NCBI GenBank assembly: GCA_051648365.1
Contig: JBOFEZ010000062.1
Span: 30,470-94,469, forward strand
Length of the DNA: 64,000 bases
Direction: 5' to 3'
Source of the DNA: JAGNZR01 sp051648365
Lineage (GTDB): Bacteria; Fusobacteriota; Fusobacteriia; Fusobacteriales; Fusobacteriaceae
The translations under genes were made by a program, and so were the position numbers. Under the pieces are notes generated by a model. It worked only from the letters and a program-made list of their open reading frames with translations. It was not told where the DNA came from and did not search any database. Shown in pieces: positions 18,512-26,874 of the stretch (its first letter is position 1; every line of letters begins with the position of its first letter).

Positions 18512-19904
18512 TAAAAAAATCTCAACTTTAGCTCTGGTTATGATAATTTTTATAGGAGTTTTTGGATTTGGGAATATAGCCAATAATTATAGATCTATAG
18601 GTCTAAAGTCAGTAACAATTTTTATGATGGGTGCTATACTTTTTTTTCTGCCTATGAGTCTTATAATGGCAGAATTTGGAGCTTATGCCAAGGATAGAAC
18701 TGCTGGAATATATGCATGGATAGATATTGGACTTGGGAGCAAAATGGCCTATATAGCCATCTGGTCGTATTTTGTAGCTAATATATTTTATCTTCCTACT
18801 CTTGCTACAAGAGTGCCGACTTATTTATCATTTGTACTTCAAGGAGATTCTAATATTGAAAATTTAACTATGGCATTGTTGGCTACAATAACTATGATTT
18901 TTGCAGTGATTATAGGAATAAAATTTGAGAATGGATTCAATAAGATATCTTCTGCTGTAGGATATTTATCTTTATTTGTTGCAGGAATATTTTTGGTTGG
19001 AGGAGCTTATGTATTTCTAACAGGAAATAGTAGTACTGCAATAGAGAGCGGAGCTTTTGCTTTTAAACTTTCAGACAGATCTGGTCTTTCTAGTTTTTTA
19101 AGTAGTTTTGCATGGATAATATTCGCTTATGGAGGTTCTGAAATATGTGGAACTTATGTGGATAAAATTGAAAATCCAGAGAGAAAGTTCGTGAGAGGAA
19201 TACTTCTCTCATCACTGCTAATAGGTGTACTTTATATTTTAGGGATTATTTCTATTTCAGCTTTTGGAACGACAGACGAATTTTCTAAAGTATCTCTTGT
19301 AAATGCTGTAATAAGTGGATATGATTTCATGGGGAATAAACTGAATCTAGGAATTTGGTTTGTAAGGTTCATTGGATTAGCTTATACACTGATTACAATA
19401 GTGGCACTGGTTCTATGGTCGGTTGCCTTATCAAAAATGGTTTTTAGTGAGGTGCCTGAAGGAACTTTTCCGAATTGGCTAACTGCAAAAAACAGATCAG
19501 GAGTTCTTAGAAATGCACTAGTATTTCAAACTATATTAGCTCTAATATTTATAGCAATAACAACTTTAGGTGGAGATGCCGCCGAAGAATTTTATTATAA
19601 AGTTTATGATATGTCCACAATGGCTTTTCTAGTTCCGTATGTTTTTTTAGGAATAGCTTATATAAACTTCAGAGCAAAGGGGTATAAATCTCCTTTCCAA
19701 GCGGTTAAAAATAATTATCTAGCTTATACTTTGGGGGTATTAGTTACTACAATGGTTGCGGGAGCTCTTTTCTTTGCAGGAATAGATATTTCTAAAACTT
19801 TAAATGAACAGATGAGTACAATAAAGCTTTATTATGGTGGATTATTCCTATTTTTAGCTATAGGGATGTTTCTGAAATTTATAAACAACATGTATTCTAA
19901 ATAA
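18504..19904 (+). CDS. APC-family amino acid permease, YjeM-like
   Basis: About 466 residues with 12 predicted transmembrane helices. Recalled similarity to the E. coli inner-membrane transporter YjeM includes VFGFGNI in helix 1, LIMAEFGAY, IFAYGGSEICGTYVDKIENP, LGIWFVRFIGL and GGDAAEEF. YjeM has no firmly established substrate; amino acid exchange is the family expectation. ATG 18504 sits behind GGAGAGG and overlaps the HAD gene by eight bases; an in-frame ATG at 18492 is the alternative. A small FMN-binding protein follows after 39 bases. Confidence 0.82.
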   Translation: MNNKKISTLALVMIIFIGVFGFGNIANNYRSIGLKSVTIFMMGAILFFLPMSLIMAEFGAYAKDRTAGIYAWIDIGLGSKMAYIAIWSYFVANIFYLPTLATRVPTYLSFVLQGDSNIENLTMALLATITMIFAVIIGIKFENGFNKISSAVGYLSLFVAGIFLVGGAYVFLTGNSSTAIESGAFAFKLSDRSGLSSFLSSFAWIIFAYGGSEICGTYVDKIENPERKFVRGILLSSLLIGVLYILGIISISAFGTTDEFSKVSLVNAVISGYDFMGNKLNLGIWFVRFIGLAYTLITIVALVLWSVALSKMVFSEVPEGTFPNWLTAKNRSGVLRNALVFQTILALIFIAITTLGGDAAEEFYYKVYDMSTMAFLVPYVFLGIAYINFRAKGYKSPFQAVKNNYLAYTLGVLVTTMVAGALFFAGIDISKTLNEQMSTIKLYYGGLFLFLAIGMFLKFINNMYSK

Positions 19905-19943
19905 TTTGCTTTAAATTTACAACAAATATAAATGGGAGGAATT

Positions 19944-20246
19944 ATGAAAAAAATCTTAGTATTAACAACTCTTTTATCAGCAATAGCTTTTGGAAAAGTT
20001 CTTGAAGGGACATCCGAAAGTTACGGGGGAGTTATGAAAGTTTCAGTTACGATGGATGGAGAAAAAATAGCAAAAGTTGAAGTTACTGAAAATAGTGACA
20101 CAAGAGCATATTTTAGAAAAGCTTCAACGCTTCTTGCTGCGCTTGAAGGAAAAACATCGACTGAGGGAGTGGATGTAGTAGCAGGAGCTACTTATTCTTC
20201 TGAAGGTATATTGGATGCAGTAAAGGATGCGTTAGGGAAAAAATAG
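19944..20246 (+). CDS. Small exported FMN-binding domain protein
   Basis: A 100-residue protein made of a signal peptide (about 1-17) and one FMN_bind domain like those of NqrC/RnfG. The C-terminal motif DVVAGATYSS (residues 77-86) matches the sequence where ApbE-type transferases attach FMN covalently; the acceptor position is Ser85 where Thr is more common. It would act outside the cytoplasmic membrane as a one-domain flavin electron carrier. ATG 19944 is chosen because GGGAGGA lies just before it. A bidirectional terminator follows. Confidence 0.82.
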   Translation: MKKILVLTTLLSAIAFGKVLEGTSESYGGVMKVSVTMDGEKIAKVEVTENSDTRAYFRKASTLLAALEGKTSTEGVDVVAGATYSSEGILDAVKDALGKK

Positions 20247-20260
20247 AGAATTTTATATTT

Positions 20261-20307
20261 ACGAATTAAAAAAGCTGTGGCTATTAACCACAGCTTTTTT
20301 AATTCGT
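20261..20307. terminator. Bidirectional terminator between convergent genes
   Basis: Perfect 20-base-pair stem (20261-20280 with 20288-20307) around a 7-base loop. The GC-rich core GCTGTGG/CCACAGC is flanked by A-runs and T-runs, so it works in both directions for the FMN-binding gene and for abgT. Confidence 0.92.
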
Positions 20308-20315
20308 AGGTTTGA

Positions 20316-21833
20316 TTACCCTGCATAGAACATAGATGCTCCGATTCCAATAGGTAATCCTAGGAAGTACCATCCAAGAAGAAGAACGACCCATCCCATC
20401 ATAAAGAACATTGAGTATGGTAACATTGTAGAAATTAGAGTTCCCATACCAGCTTTTTTATCATATTTTTGAGCGAAAGCCACAATGACAGCGAAATAAG
20501 ACATCAATGGAGAAATTATGTTTGTAGTAGAATCTCCGATTCTGTATGCAGCCTGAGTAAACTCTGGAGAGAATCCTAATTGCATTAGCATAGGAATAAA
20601 TACCGGTGCCATGATAGCCCATTTAGCAGAAGCTGATCCCATAAATAAGTTAATGAATCCAGTAAGAACTATAAAGGCTAAAATTAATGGGAATCCAGTG
20701 AATCCTATAGCTTTAAGAGTATCAGCACCTTTAACTGCAAGGATAGTTCCAAGATTAGTATATCCGAAATATGCGATAAATTGTGAAGCTGCAAAAGCAA
20801 GAGCTAAATATCCACCCATAGTAGACATAGCTTTTCCCATCATATTACAGATATCTTTTTCATTGGCAATTGTTTTAGCACCGTAACCGTAAGCTATACC
20901 TGGAATTAGGAAGAAAAACATAAGTGTAGGAACAAGTCCTTTAGATGTCCAAGCATTTAAAGTCCCATTTTCCTTCAATATAGCATTAGCAGGAAGAGTC
21001 ATAAATAACATGATAGCAATAAAAGTCAGTACTGCGATACCAGATATTCTAAGACCTCTTTTCTCGTTATCATTTAACTCATTAAAGTCAACAGCAGAAT
21101 CTCCAGTATATTTACCAAGTCTAGGCTCTACAATTTTTTCTGTAACATAAGTTCCAAGGGCAGTTATTAAAAATGTAGAAACAGCCATGAAAAAATAGTT
21201 GGCAGTAGGAAGAACCTGATAAGTTGGATCAAGAAGTTTGGCAGCTTCGGTAGAAATTCCACCAAGAAGAGGATCAAGTGTTCCAACTAAAAGATTCGCA
21301 GAGAATCCTCCAGAAACTCCAGCAAATGTTGCAGCAAGACCTGCTAATGGATGTCTTCCAAAAGATAAGAAAATAACCGCTCCAAGAGGAACTAATACAA
21401 CATATCCTGCATCTGAGGCAATGTTAGACATGATACCGGCAAAAACTACCATAGCAGTAATAGCTTTTCTAGGTGTAGCAAGCACAACTTTTCTAATAAC
21501 AGCAGACATAAGTCCTGTTCCTTCACAAACTCCAACTCCAAGAAGAGCAACAAGTACAGTTCCTAGCGGAGCAAATCCTGTAAAGTTTCCAACCATGCTG
21601 TTAAAAATATATCTGATACCCTCTGCATTCATAAGCGACTTAGCAGCAACGGTTACTTCTTCTCCTCTTCTCATATAAGTAACAGAAGCACCGGATTGAG
21701 CAACCAGTCCTGAAACCAATATAATTATTACACCGAAAATAGCGAATAAAGATACTGGATGTGGTAATGCGTTTCCTCCAACTTCGACAAAGTTAAGGAA
21801 TTTGTTAAAAAGTCCTGATTTTTTTTGTTCCAT
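20316..21833 (-). CDS. AbgT-family transporter
   Basis: A 505-residue inner membrane protein of the AbgT family (p-aminobenzoyl-glutamate importers, and MtrF-type exporters of sulfonamides). Family features visible are NALPHPVSLFAIF at the start, GVGVCEGTGLMSAVIRK, the hairpin segment SNIASDAGYVVLVPLGA, GVSGGFSANLLVGTLDPLL and the C-terminal GDSTTNIISPLMSYF. About 11 transmembrane segments are expected. No abgA/abgB hydrolase genes are nearby. It is one of only three minus-strand genes. AAGGGGG precedes the ATG. Confidence 0.93.
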   Translation of the reverse strand: MEQKKSGLFNKFLNFVEVGGNALPHPVSLFAIFGVIIILVSGLVAQSGASVTYMRRGEEVTVAAKSLMNAEGIRYIFNSMVGNFTGFAPLGTVLVALLGVGVCEGTGLMSAVIRKVVLATPRKAITAMVVFAGIMSNIASDAGYVVLVPLGAVIFLSFGRHPLAGLAATFAGVSGGFSANLLVGTLDPLLGGISTEAAKLLDPTYQVLPTANYFFMAVSTFLITALGTYVTEKIVEPRLGKYTGDSAVDFNELNDNEKRGLRISGIAVLTFIAIMLFMTLPANAILKENGTLNAWTSKGLVPTLMFFFLIPGIAYGYGAKTIANEKDICNMMGKAMSTMGGYLALAFAASQFIAYFGYTNLGTILAVKGADTLKAIGFTGFPLILAFIVLTGFINLFMGSASAKWAIMAPVFIPMLMQLGFSPEFTQAAYRIGDSTTNIISPLMSYFAVIVAFAQKYDKKAGMGTLISTMLPYSMFFMMGWVVLLLGWYFLGLPIGIGASMFYAG

Positions 21834-21872
21834 TTTTCCCCCTTAAATAATTTAATTATATTGTTTTGAAAA

Positions 21873-21900
21873 AAATATTCTCTTAATTAAGAGAATATTT
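21873..21900. promoter_or_regulatory. 28-bp perfect palindrome, candidate operator of abgT
   Basis: Two 14-base arms (AAATATTCTCTTAA and its reverse complement) with no spacer. On the minus strand it begins one base after the -10 box, so it covers the expected transcription start. This is where a repressor would block initiation. It is followed by seven Ts on the minus strand, so a weak attenuator hairpin is the alternative reading. Confidence 0.6.
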
Positions 21901-21901
21901 A

Positions 21902-21931
21902 ATTATAGCATTAAAAAAAACTAAAAGTCAA
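21902..21931 (-). promoter_or_regulatory. Sigma-70 promoter for abgT
   Basis: Reading the minus strand: TTGACT (21931-21926), 18 bases, TATAAT (21907-21902), with TGC directly before the -10. Near-consensus. Confidence 0.75.
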
Positions 21932-22109
21932 CATTGATATTTGTAATAAAGTTTATTAATAGTACAAAAAAAACAAAAAAAGATTAAAAAATAAAATTTA
22001 TATATACATATTTAAAAAATTTATTTTTAATAAAGACGTGATTCTAGAAAAGAAAGAATTGAAAAAGATTCTTTTTGAGGTGATTTGAAGAAAAAAAATC
22101 GGATAATAT

Positions 22110-22138
22110 TTGAAAATAATTTTTTTCTAAGTTATAAT
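22110..22138 (+). promoter_or_regulatory. Sigma-70 promoter for ptsI
   Basis: TTGAAA (22110-22115), 17 bases, TATAAT (22133-22138), about 40 bases before the ptsI start. Confidence 0.7.
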
Positions 22139-22178
22139 CTTAACTAGAGACTTAGAGTGAAGTTGAGGTGATTTTGAA

Positions 22179-23909
22179 GTGATAAAAGAACTTTCTGGGA
22201 AATCTGCATCTGAAGGGATTGTTATTGCAGAAATATACATATATTCAAAGCAAGAGAATGAAATTGAAAAGCAAGATATTCTAACATCTTCTATCGAATA
22301 TGAAAAAGAAAGAATAAGAGAAGCGATAAAAAATTCACAGTTTGATTTAAAAGAATTACACAAAAATCTTAATGGAAAAATAAGCAAAAATGAATTAGAA
22401 ATATTAGTTTCTCACATACTTATGCTGGATGATCCTGAATTTAAAAAAAAAATTTTTAAGTTTATAGAGAAAAATTTGGTAAATGCAGAATGGGCTGTGA
22501 AGGAAATTGAAAATATCTATTTTCAGATGTTTGACAAGATAAAAGATCCAATATATAACCAGAAAAAAATGGATATAAGGGATATTTGCGGAAGAATAAT
22601 ATCGAATCTGATAAAGGAAAAAAAAATAAAAAACGAGTTAGGAGGAAAAATACTTGTAGCAAAGGAGATTTTCCCTTCAGAACTTTTAAAGCTTGTAGCT
22701 GAAAGTCAGGAGATAAAAGGAATAATTTTAGAGTATGGAGGTGAAACTTCACACGTGGCCATTTTAGCAAAATCTCTTGAAATTCCAACACTTTTAGGGG
22801 TGGAGAGAATCGAAGAATTGCAGTCCGGAGAAGAGGTTATATTAGATTCAAGAAAAGGTTGGGAAAAGATATATATGTATCCGGATGAAAAAATAAAAGC
22901 TACATATGCAACTTATTTGGATAATTTAAAAAAGAGTCGAGAAGAATATGAAAAAGTTGTAGAATTGCCCACTATAACCTTAGATGGAGAGAAAGTGAGT
23001 TTAAAAATAAATATTTCAGGGGCTATGGATCTCTATGGAATCGAGAAAAAAAATCCGGACGGTATAGGTCTTTTCAGAACGGAATTGATGTACATGGAGT
23101 CCTCTAAATTCCCTTCAGAGGAAGAGCAATTTCAAGAATATTTAGAGGTAGTTTCTAAGTTTGATAATGACAAAGAGATTATAATAAGAACTTTAGATAT
23201 AGGAGCAGATAAAAAACTTCCGTATCATGAAATGGAAAACGAGGATAATCCTTTTTTAGGAGTTAGAGGTATAAGGCATAGTTTAAGAAATGAAAAAATT
23301 TTTAAAGAACAATTGAGAGCTATTCTGAGGGTTGCTGAGGGAAAACAGGTTAAAATAATGTATCCAATGATAACAAATTTAAAAGAAGTTTTGGAAGTTA
23401 AACATATTCTTGAAGAATGTAAAGAGGAACTGAGAAGAGAAGGGAAGTCTTTCAAGGAAAATATAGAGCAAGGGATAATGGTAGAAGTTCCTTCGGCGGT
23501 CATAATGGCAGATCAACTTGCAAAACATGTGGATTTTTTTAGTATAGGAACCAATGATCTTACCCAGTATATTTTGGCGACAGATAGACTTTCAGAGTCT
23601 TTAATAGAACTTTATGATTCTTATGAACCTGGCGTTCTAAGAGCTATAAATAGTGTAGCAGAAGCTGGAAAAAAGTTTAATAAAAAGGTATCTGTTTGTG
23701 GAGAGATGGCAGGAGAAGAGTTGGCAGTTCTAGCTTTCTTGAGTATGGGTATAAAGGACTTAAGTATGGTTAAATCTTCGATACTAAGAACAAGAAAAAT
23801 AATCAGAGAGCTAGATTTTTCAAAAGTAGAATCTTTAAAAGAAAAAATATTGAATGCAGATAATGGAAAAGAAGTAAGAGAAATTTTGCAGAAATATCTT
23901 CCAAAATAG
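22179..23909 (+). CDS. ptsI: PTS enzyme I (phosphoenolpyruvate-protein phosphotransferase)
   Basis: Takes phosphate from PEP and passes it to HPr, starting the PTS cascade. The 576 residues match the family. The phospho-His192 lies in GGETSHVAI. The PEP-binding domain carries GIGLFRTELMYM, IIRTLDIGADK, GTNDLTQY and the C-terminal catalytic Cys in VSVCGEMAGE. GTG is the start, with GAGGTG 8 bases upstream. HPr follows downstream, which reverses the more common ptsH-ptsI order. Confidence 0.96.
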   Translation: MIKELSGKSASEGIVIAEIYIYSKQENEIEKQDILTSSIEYEKERIREAIKNSQFDLKELHKNLNGKISKNELEILVSHILMLDDPEFKKKIFKFIEKNLVNAEWAVKEIENIYFQMFDKIKDPIYNQKKMDIRDICGRIISNLIKEKKIKNELGGKILVAKEIFPSELLKLVAESQEIKGIILEYGGETSHVAILAKSLEIPTLLGVERIEELQSGEEVILDSRKGWEKIYMYPDEKIKATYATYLDNLKKSREEYEKVVELPTITLDGEKVSLKINISGAMDLYGIEKKNPDGIGLFRTELMYMESSKFPSEEEQFQEYLEVVSKFDNDKEIIIRTLDIGADKKLPYHEMENEDNPFLGVRGIRHSLRNEKIFKEQLRAILRVAEGKQVKIMYPMITNLKEVLEVKHILEECKEELRREGKSFKENIEQGIMVEVPSAVIMADQLAKHVDFFSIGTNDLTQYILATDRLSESLIELYDSYEPGVLRAINSVAEAGKKFNKKVSVCGEMAGEELAVLAFLSMGIKDLSMVKSSILRTRKIIRELDFSKVESLKEKILNADNGKEVREILQKYLPK

Positions 23910-23951
23910 CGGAAGTTATTAAAAATATATTTCAAAATGGAGTGGGTTAAA

Positions 23952-24221
23952 TTGAGAAGAATAGAGGTTGAGATAAAAAATAAGGCGGGACTCCATGCAA
24001 GACCATCATCACTTTTTGTACAAACTGCATCAGAATTTGATGCGGAAATAAATGTTATTTGTGATGATGAAGAGGTTAATGGAAAAAGTATAATGGGGCT
24101 TATGCTTCTTGCAGCAGAACAGGGGAGAAAACTTGTGCTGGAAGCAGATGGAGAGGATGCCGACCAGATGCTCGAAGCTTTAAAAAATCTTGTAGAAGTA
24201 AAAAAATTTAATGAGGAATAG
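23952..24221 (+). CDS. ptsH: Phosphocarrier protein HPr
   Basis: Receives phosphate from EI and hands it to EIIA proteins. I choose TTG 23952, with GGAG 9 bases before it. This gives 89 residues, puts the active His exactly at residue 15 (GLHARPSS), and puts the regulatory serine exactly at 46 (NGKSIMGLM), which strongly supports the start; an ATG at 23937 would shift both. The KSIMGLM context is like that of HPr proteins phosphorylated by HPr kinase, but no kinase gene is in the window. Its end is 7 bases before the ispH start. Confidence 0.95.
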   Translation: MRRIEVEIKNKAGLHARPSSLFVQTASEFDAEINVICDDEEVNGKSIMGLMLLAAEQGRKLVLEADGEDADQMLEALKNLVEVKKFNEE

Positions 24222-24228
24222 AGGTATA

Positions 24229-25101
24229 ATGGAGATAATAAGAGCTAGTAAAATGGGGTTTTGCTTTGGAGTAAAGGGAGCCATAGAGAGCTGTTATAAA
24301 TATGTAGAAGAGATAAAAAAAGGAAAAAATGTTTATATTCTTGGAATGCTTGTTCACAATGAACATGTAGTTACACAATTGGAAAATTTAGGATTGAAAA
24401 CTGTGAAAGAAGAAGATTTTACACATGATAAAATCCAATTCAAACCTGAAGATATAGTTATTGTGAGGGCACATGGAACAAAAAAAGAAATCTATCAAAA
24501 ACTTGAAAAGCAAGGAGTGAAGATTGAAGATTCCGCATGTATTTTTGTTAAAAATATCAGAAGAAAAATCATAGAAATCCAGAAGCTAGGAGATGAGATA
24601 GTTTTCATAGGAGACAAAGAACATCCTGAAGTTCAAGGTATAATATCTTACGGATTAAATATAAAAATTTTTAAAACTTTGGATGAGCTTAAAAGATATT
24701 CCATAGACAGCAAAAAAAAATATTCTCTGCTTACGCAGACAACTTTAAACAAAGAAAAAATGGAAGAGATAAAAAAATACTTGGAAAATAACCATATGAA
24801 TGTTAAGATATTTAATAAGATTTGTGGAGCCACACAAGAGAGGCAGGAAGCTGTAAAGAAAATTGCAGCAGAAGCAGACCTTGTTTTAATAGTGGGCGGG
24901 AGAAAAAGTTCCAATACTCAAAAGCTTTTTGAGATATCACATAAAATAAATTCAAATACAAAACTGGTAACCGATCAGACAGAGGTAGATTTAAATTGGT
25001 TTTCAGGGTGTGAAAAAGTTGGAATAACCGCAGGAGCATCAACGCCAGAGGATATAATACAAAAAATAGAAAATAAATTAAGGAGGAACTTTAATGCCTA
25101 A
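24229..25101 (+). CDS. ispH: 4-hydroxy-3-methylbut-2-enyl diphosphate reductase IspH
   Basis: Fe-S enzyme for the last step of the non-mevalonate isoprenoid pathway, making IPP and DMAPP; dxs for the first step is at 37 kb. From ATG 24229 (MEIIRASKMGFCFGVKGAI) the three cluster cysteines fall at 12, 104 and 199, close to E. coli 12, 96 and 197. Conserved His residues occur in VHNEHVV and KEHPEVQG. The usual Thr-Cys-Pro around the second Cys reads Ala-Cys-Ile here. An upstream in-frame ATG at 24211 is less likely. The 3' end overlaps the S1 gene by eight bases. Confidence 0.94.
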   Translation: MEIIRASKMGFCFGVKGAIESCYKYVEEIKKGKNVYILGMLVHNEHVVTQLENLGLKTVKEEDFTHDKIQFKPEDIVIVRAHGTKKEIYQKLEKQGVKIEDSACIFVKNIRRKIIEIQKLGDEIVFIGDKEHPEVQGIISYGLNIKIFKTLDELKRYSIDSKKKYSLLTQTTLNKEKMEEIKKYLENNHMNVKIFNKICGATQERQEAVKKIAAEADLVLIVGGRKSSNTQKLFEISHKINSNTKLVTDQTEVDLNWFSGCEKVGITAGASTPEDIIQKIENKLRRNFNA

Positions 25102-26704
25102 CAGAGAGTACAATGAATTTGAAGCATTATTAAACGAATACCTACCACCAGAGGAAAAGGGGAGAGTAAAAGTAGTTGGAAAAATATCCCAACTAGATAG
25201 AAATTTCGCTATTTTAGAGGCGATGGGGCAACCAAAAGATATAAGAGTAAGAGCAGAAGAACTAACTGATTATAATCAGGGAGAGGAAGTAGAAGTACTT
25301 ATTACTGGTGAAACTGAAGATGGAGAATTCTTAGTTGGATCAAGAAGAAGAATAGATATGGAAGAAGGAATGAAAGAGATAGAGGGAGCTTTTGAAAAAA
25401 GAATTATCCTTCAGTGCAAAATCACTAGAAAAATCAATGGTGGATATATTATTGAGTACAAAAAGCAACAAGGATTCCTACCTAATTCACTTTCAGAGAT
25501 ACCTATGAGAAACTCTGATAATGTGATAGGGCAGAACATAGAAGTTATAGTAAAAGATATCAAAGCAGATAAAAAAGGGAAGAGAATTACATTCTCTAAA
25601 AAAGATATAAGCATGGCAAAAGAAGCTGAACAGTTTGAAATAATAAAAGCTGGAGATGTTATGGAGTCAGAAATAACAGATGTTCTAGAGTTTGGACTTA
25701 ATGTCAAGATTGGAGTTATAAGAGGGTTTATACATATTTCTGAAATTTCTTGGAAAAAAATTGATAACTTGAAAGAACTTTATAAAGCTGGAGAAAAATT
25801 GACGGTTAAAGTTATTTCTGCTGATAAAGAAAAACATACTCTAAAGCTTTCAATAAAGGCACTTAAGAGAAATCCTTGGGAAGTAGCAACTGAAAACTTC
25901 GAGATAGGGACAGAGGTTGAAGGAAAAGTAACTAGAATACAGCCTTATGGAGCTTTTGTCGAGATTTGTGATGGAGTAGAGGGTCTTGTACATGTTTCAG
26001 ATTTAACATGGAATAAAAAGAAAATAAATGTTTCTGATTTTATAAAAATTGGAGATGTGGTAAAGGTTAAAATAATGGAATTTGATGCATCTTCAAGAAA
26101 ACTGAAACTTGGAGTAAAACAACTGTGCAAAAATCCTTGGGATAATGCTGAGACAAAGTTTGGAAAAGGTGAAAAATTAAGTGGGAAAGTTCTAGATGTA
26201 AAACCTTTCGGAATATTTGTAGAAGTAGAATCTGGGGTAGATGCATTTATACATCAATCAGATCTTGCATGGCAAGGAGAAGAGACACCAAAAATAAAGG
26301 CTGGAGATCATGTTGAGTTTGAAGTGACTGAAGTGAATCTAGAGGAAAACAGAATAAAAGGAAGTATAAAAGCTCTAGTAAAAAGCCCTTGGGATAAAGC
26401 TATAGACGAGTTAAAAGTTGGAGATAGACTAGAAAGAGAAATCAAAAACATAATGGATTTCGGAATGTTTATAACTATTTTTAAAGGTGTAGATGGATTT
26501 ATACCGGCTCAATTTGCTTCGAAAGATTTTATCAAGAATCTTAAAGAAAGATTTAAAGTTGGAGATATGGTGACAGCTGAAATAGTTGAAATCGATAGAG
26601 AAAAGAAAAAAATAAAACTTTCTATGAAAAAAATAGAGATGGATTCAGCTAAAAAAGAGGAGAGAGACCTTATAGCTAAATATTCAGAATCGAGCTCAAA
26701 ATAA
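25094..26704 (+). CDS. rpsA: Ribosomal protein S1 (six S1 domains)
   Basis: RNA-binding protein of 536 residues made of six S1 domains, starting near residues 13, 98, 187, 273, 360 and 447, the E. coli S1 number. Domains 3-6 are most canonical (for example GAFVEICDGVEGLVHVSDL and GIFVEVESGVDAFIHQSDL). It would help load mRNA on the 30S subunit. AGGAGGA precedes the ATG, which lies within the end of ispH. In many Clostridia IspH and S1 are fused; here they are two overlapping frames. A terminator follows. Confidence 0.92.
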   Translation: MPNREYNEFEALLNEYLPPEEKGRVKVVGKISQLDRNFAILEAMGQPKDIRVRAEELTDYNQGEEVEVLITGETEDGEFLVGSRRRIDMEEGMKEIEGAFEKRIILQCKITRKINGGYIIEYKKQQGFLPNSLSEIPMRNSDNVIGQNIEVIVKDIKADKKGKRITFSKKDISMAKEAEQFEIIKAGDVMESEITDVLEFGLNVKIGVIRGFIHISEISWKKIDNLKELYKAGEKLTVKVISADKEKHTLKLSIKALKRNPWEVATENFEIGTEVEGKVTRIQPYGAFVEICDGVEGLVHVSDLTWNKKKINVSDFIKIGDVVKVKIMEFDASSRKLKLGVKQLCKNPWDNAETKFGKGEKLSGKVLDVKPFGIFVEVESGVDAFIHQSDLAWQGEETPKIKAGDHVEFEVTEVNLEENRIKGSIKALVKSPWDKAIDELKVGDRLEREIKNIMDFGMFITIFKGVDGFIPAQFASKDFIKNLKERFKVGDMVTAEIVEIDREKKKIKLSMKKIEMDSAKKEERDLIAKYSESSSK

Positions 26705-26769
26705 CCCAAAGTTCTTAAGGACATCAAAAGTAGAACAATTAATAAAAAATAAAAAATTATGCAGAATGG

Positions 26770-26794
26770 AGAGGGAAGATAATTCCCTCTTTTT
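26770..26794 (+). terminator. Rho-independent terminator after rpsA
   Basis: Stem AGAGGGAA/TTCCCTCT with loop GATAA and then TTTT. It closes the ptsI-rpsA unit. Confidence 0.85.
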
Positions 26795-26796
26795 AA

Positions 26797-26825
26797 TTGA
26801 AAAAAAACTATAAATATGTTAAAAT
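26797..26825 (+). promoter_or_regulatory. Sigma-70 promoter for the DUF445-ruvB unit
   Basis: TTGAAA (26797-26802), 17 bases, TAAAAT (26820-26825), with TGT before the -10 (extended -10). It is directly downstream of the preceding terminator. Confidence 0.65.
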
Positions 26826-26874
26826 GTTTACTGACTTAGTAAAAAATTAAAGAATGATAGGAGAGATCTTTAAT

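Larger units (their letters stand above)
21834..22178. other. Intergenic region between divergent abgT and ptsI
   Basis: 345 bases, very AT-rich. It contains the abgT leader with a 28-bp palindrome, the abgT promoter, a run of A/T with no coding signal (about 21950-22050), a weak hairpin AAAGAAT...ATTCTTT (22053-22074) and the ptsI promoter. No small gene is supported. Confidence 0.7.

Noticed and set aside
21238..21678. 146-codon plus-strand frame inside abgT
   Set aside because: Antisense to conserved AbgT helices; composition reflects the other strand and no domain is visible.
22053..22074. Hairpin AAAGAAT...ATTCTTT upstream of the ptsI promoter as a terminator
   Set aside because: Only seven weak pairs with a short T-run and no gene ending before it on the plus strand.
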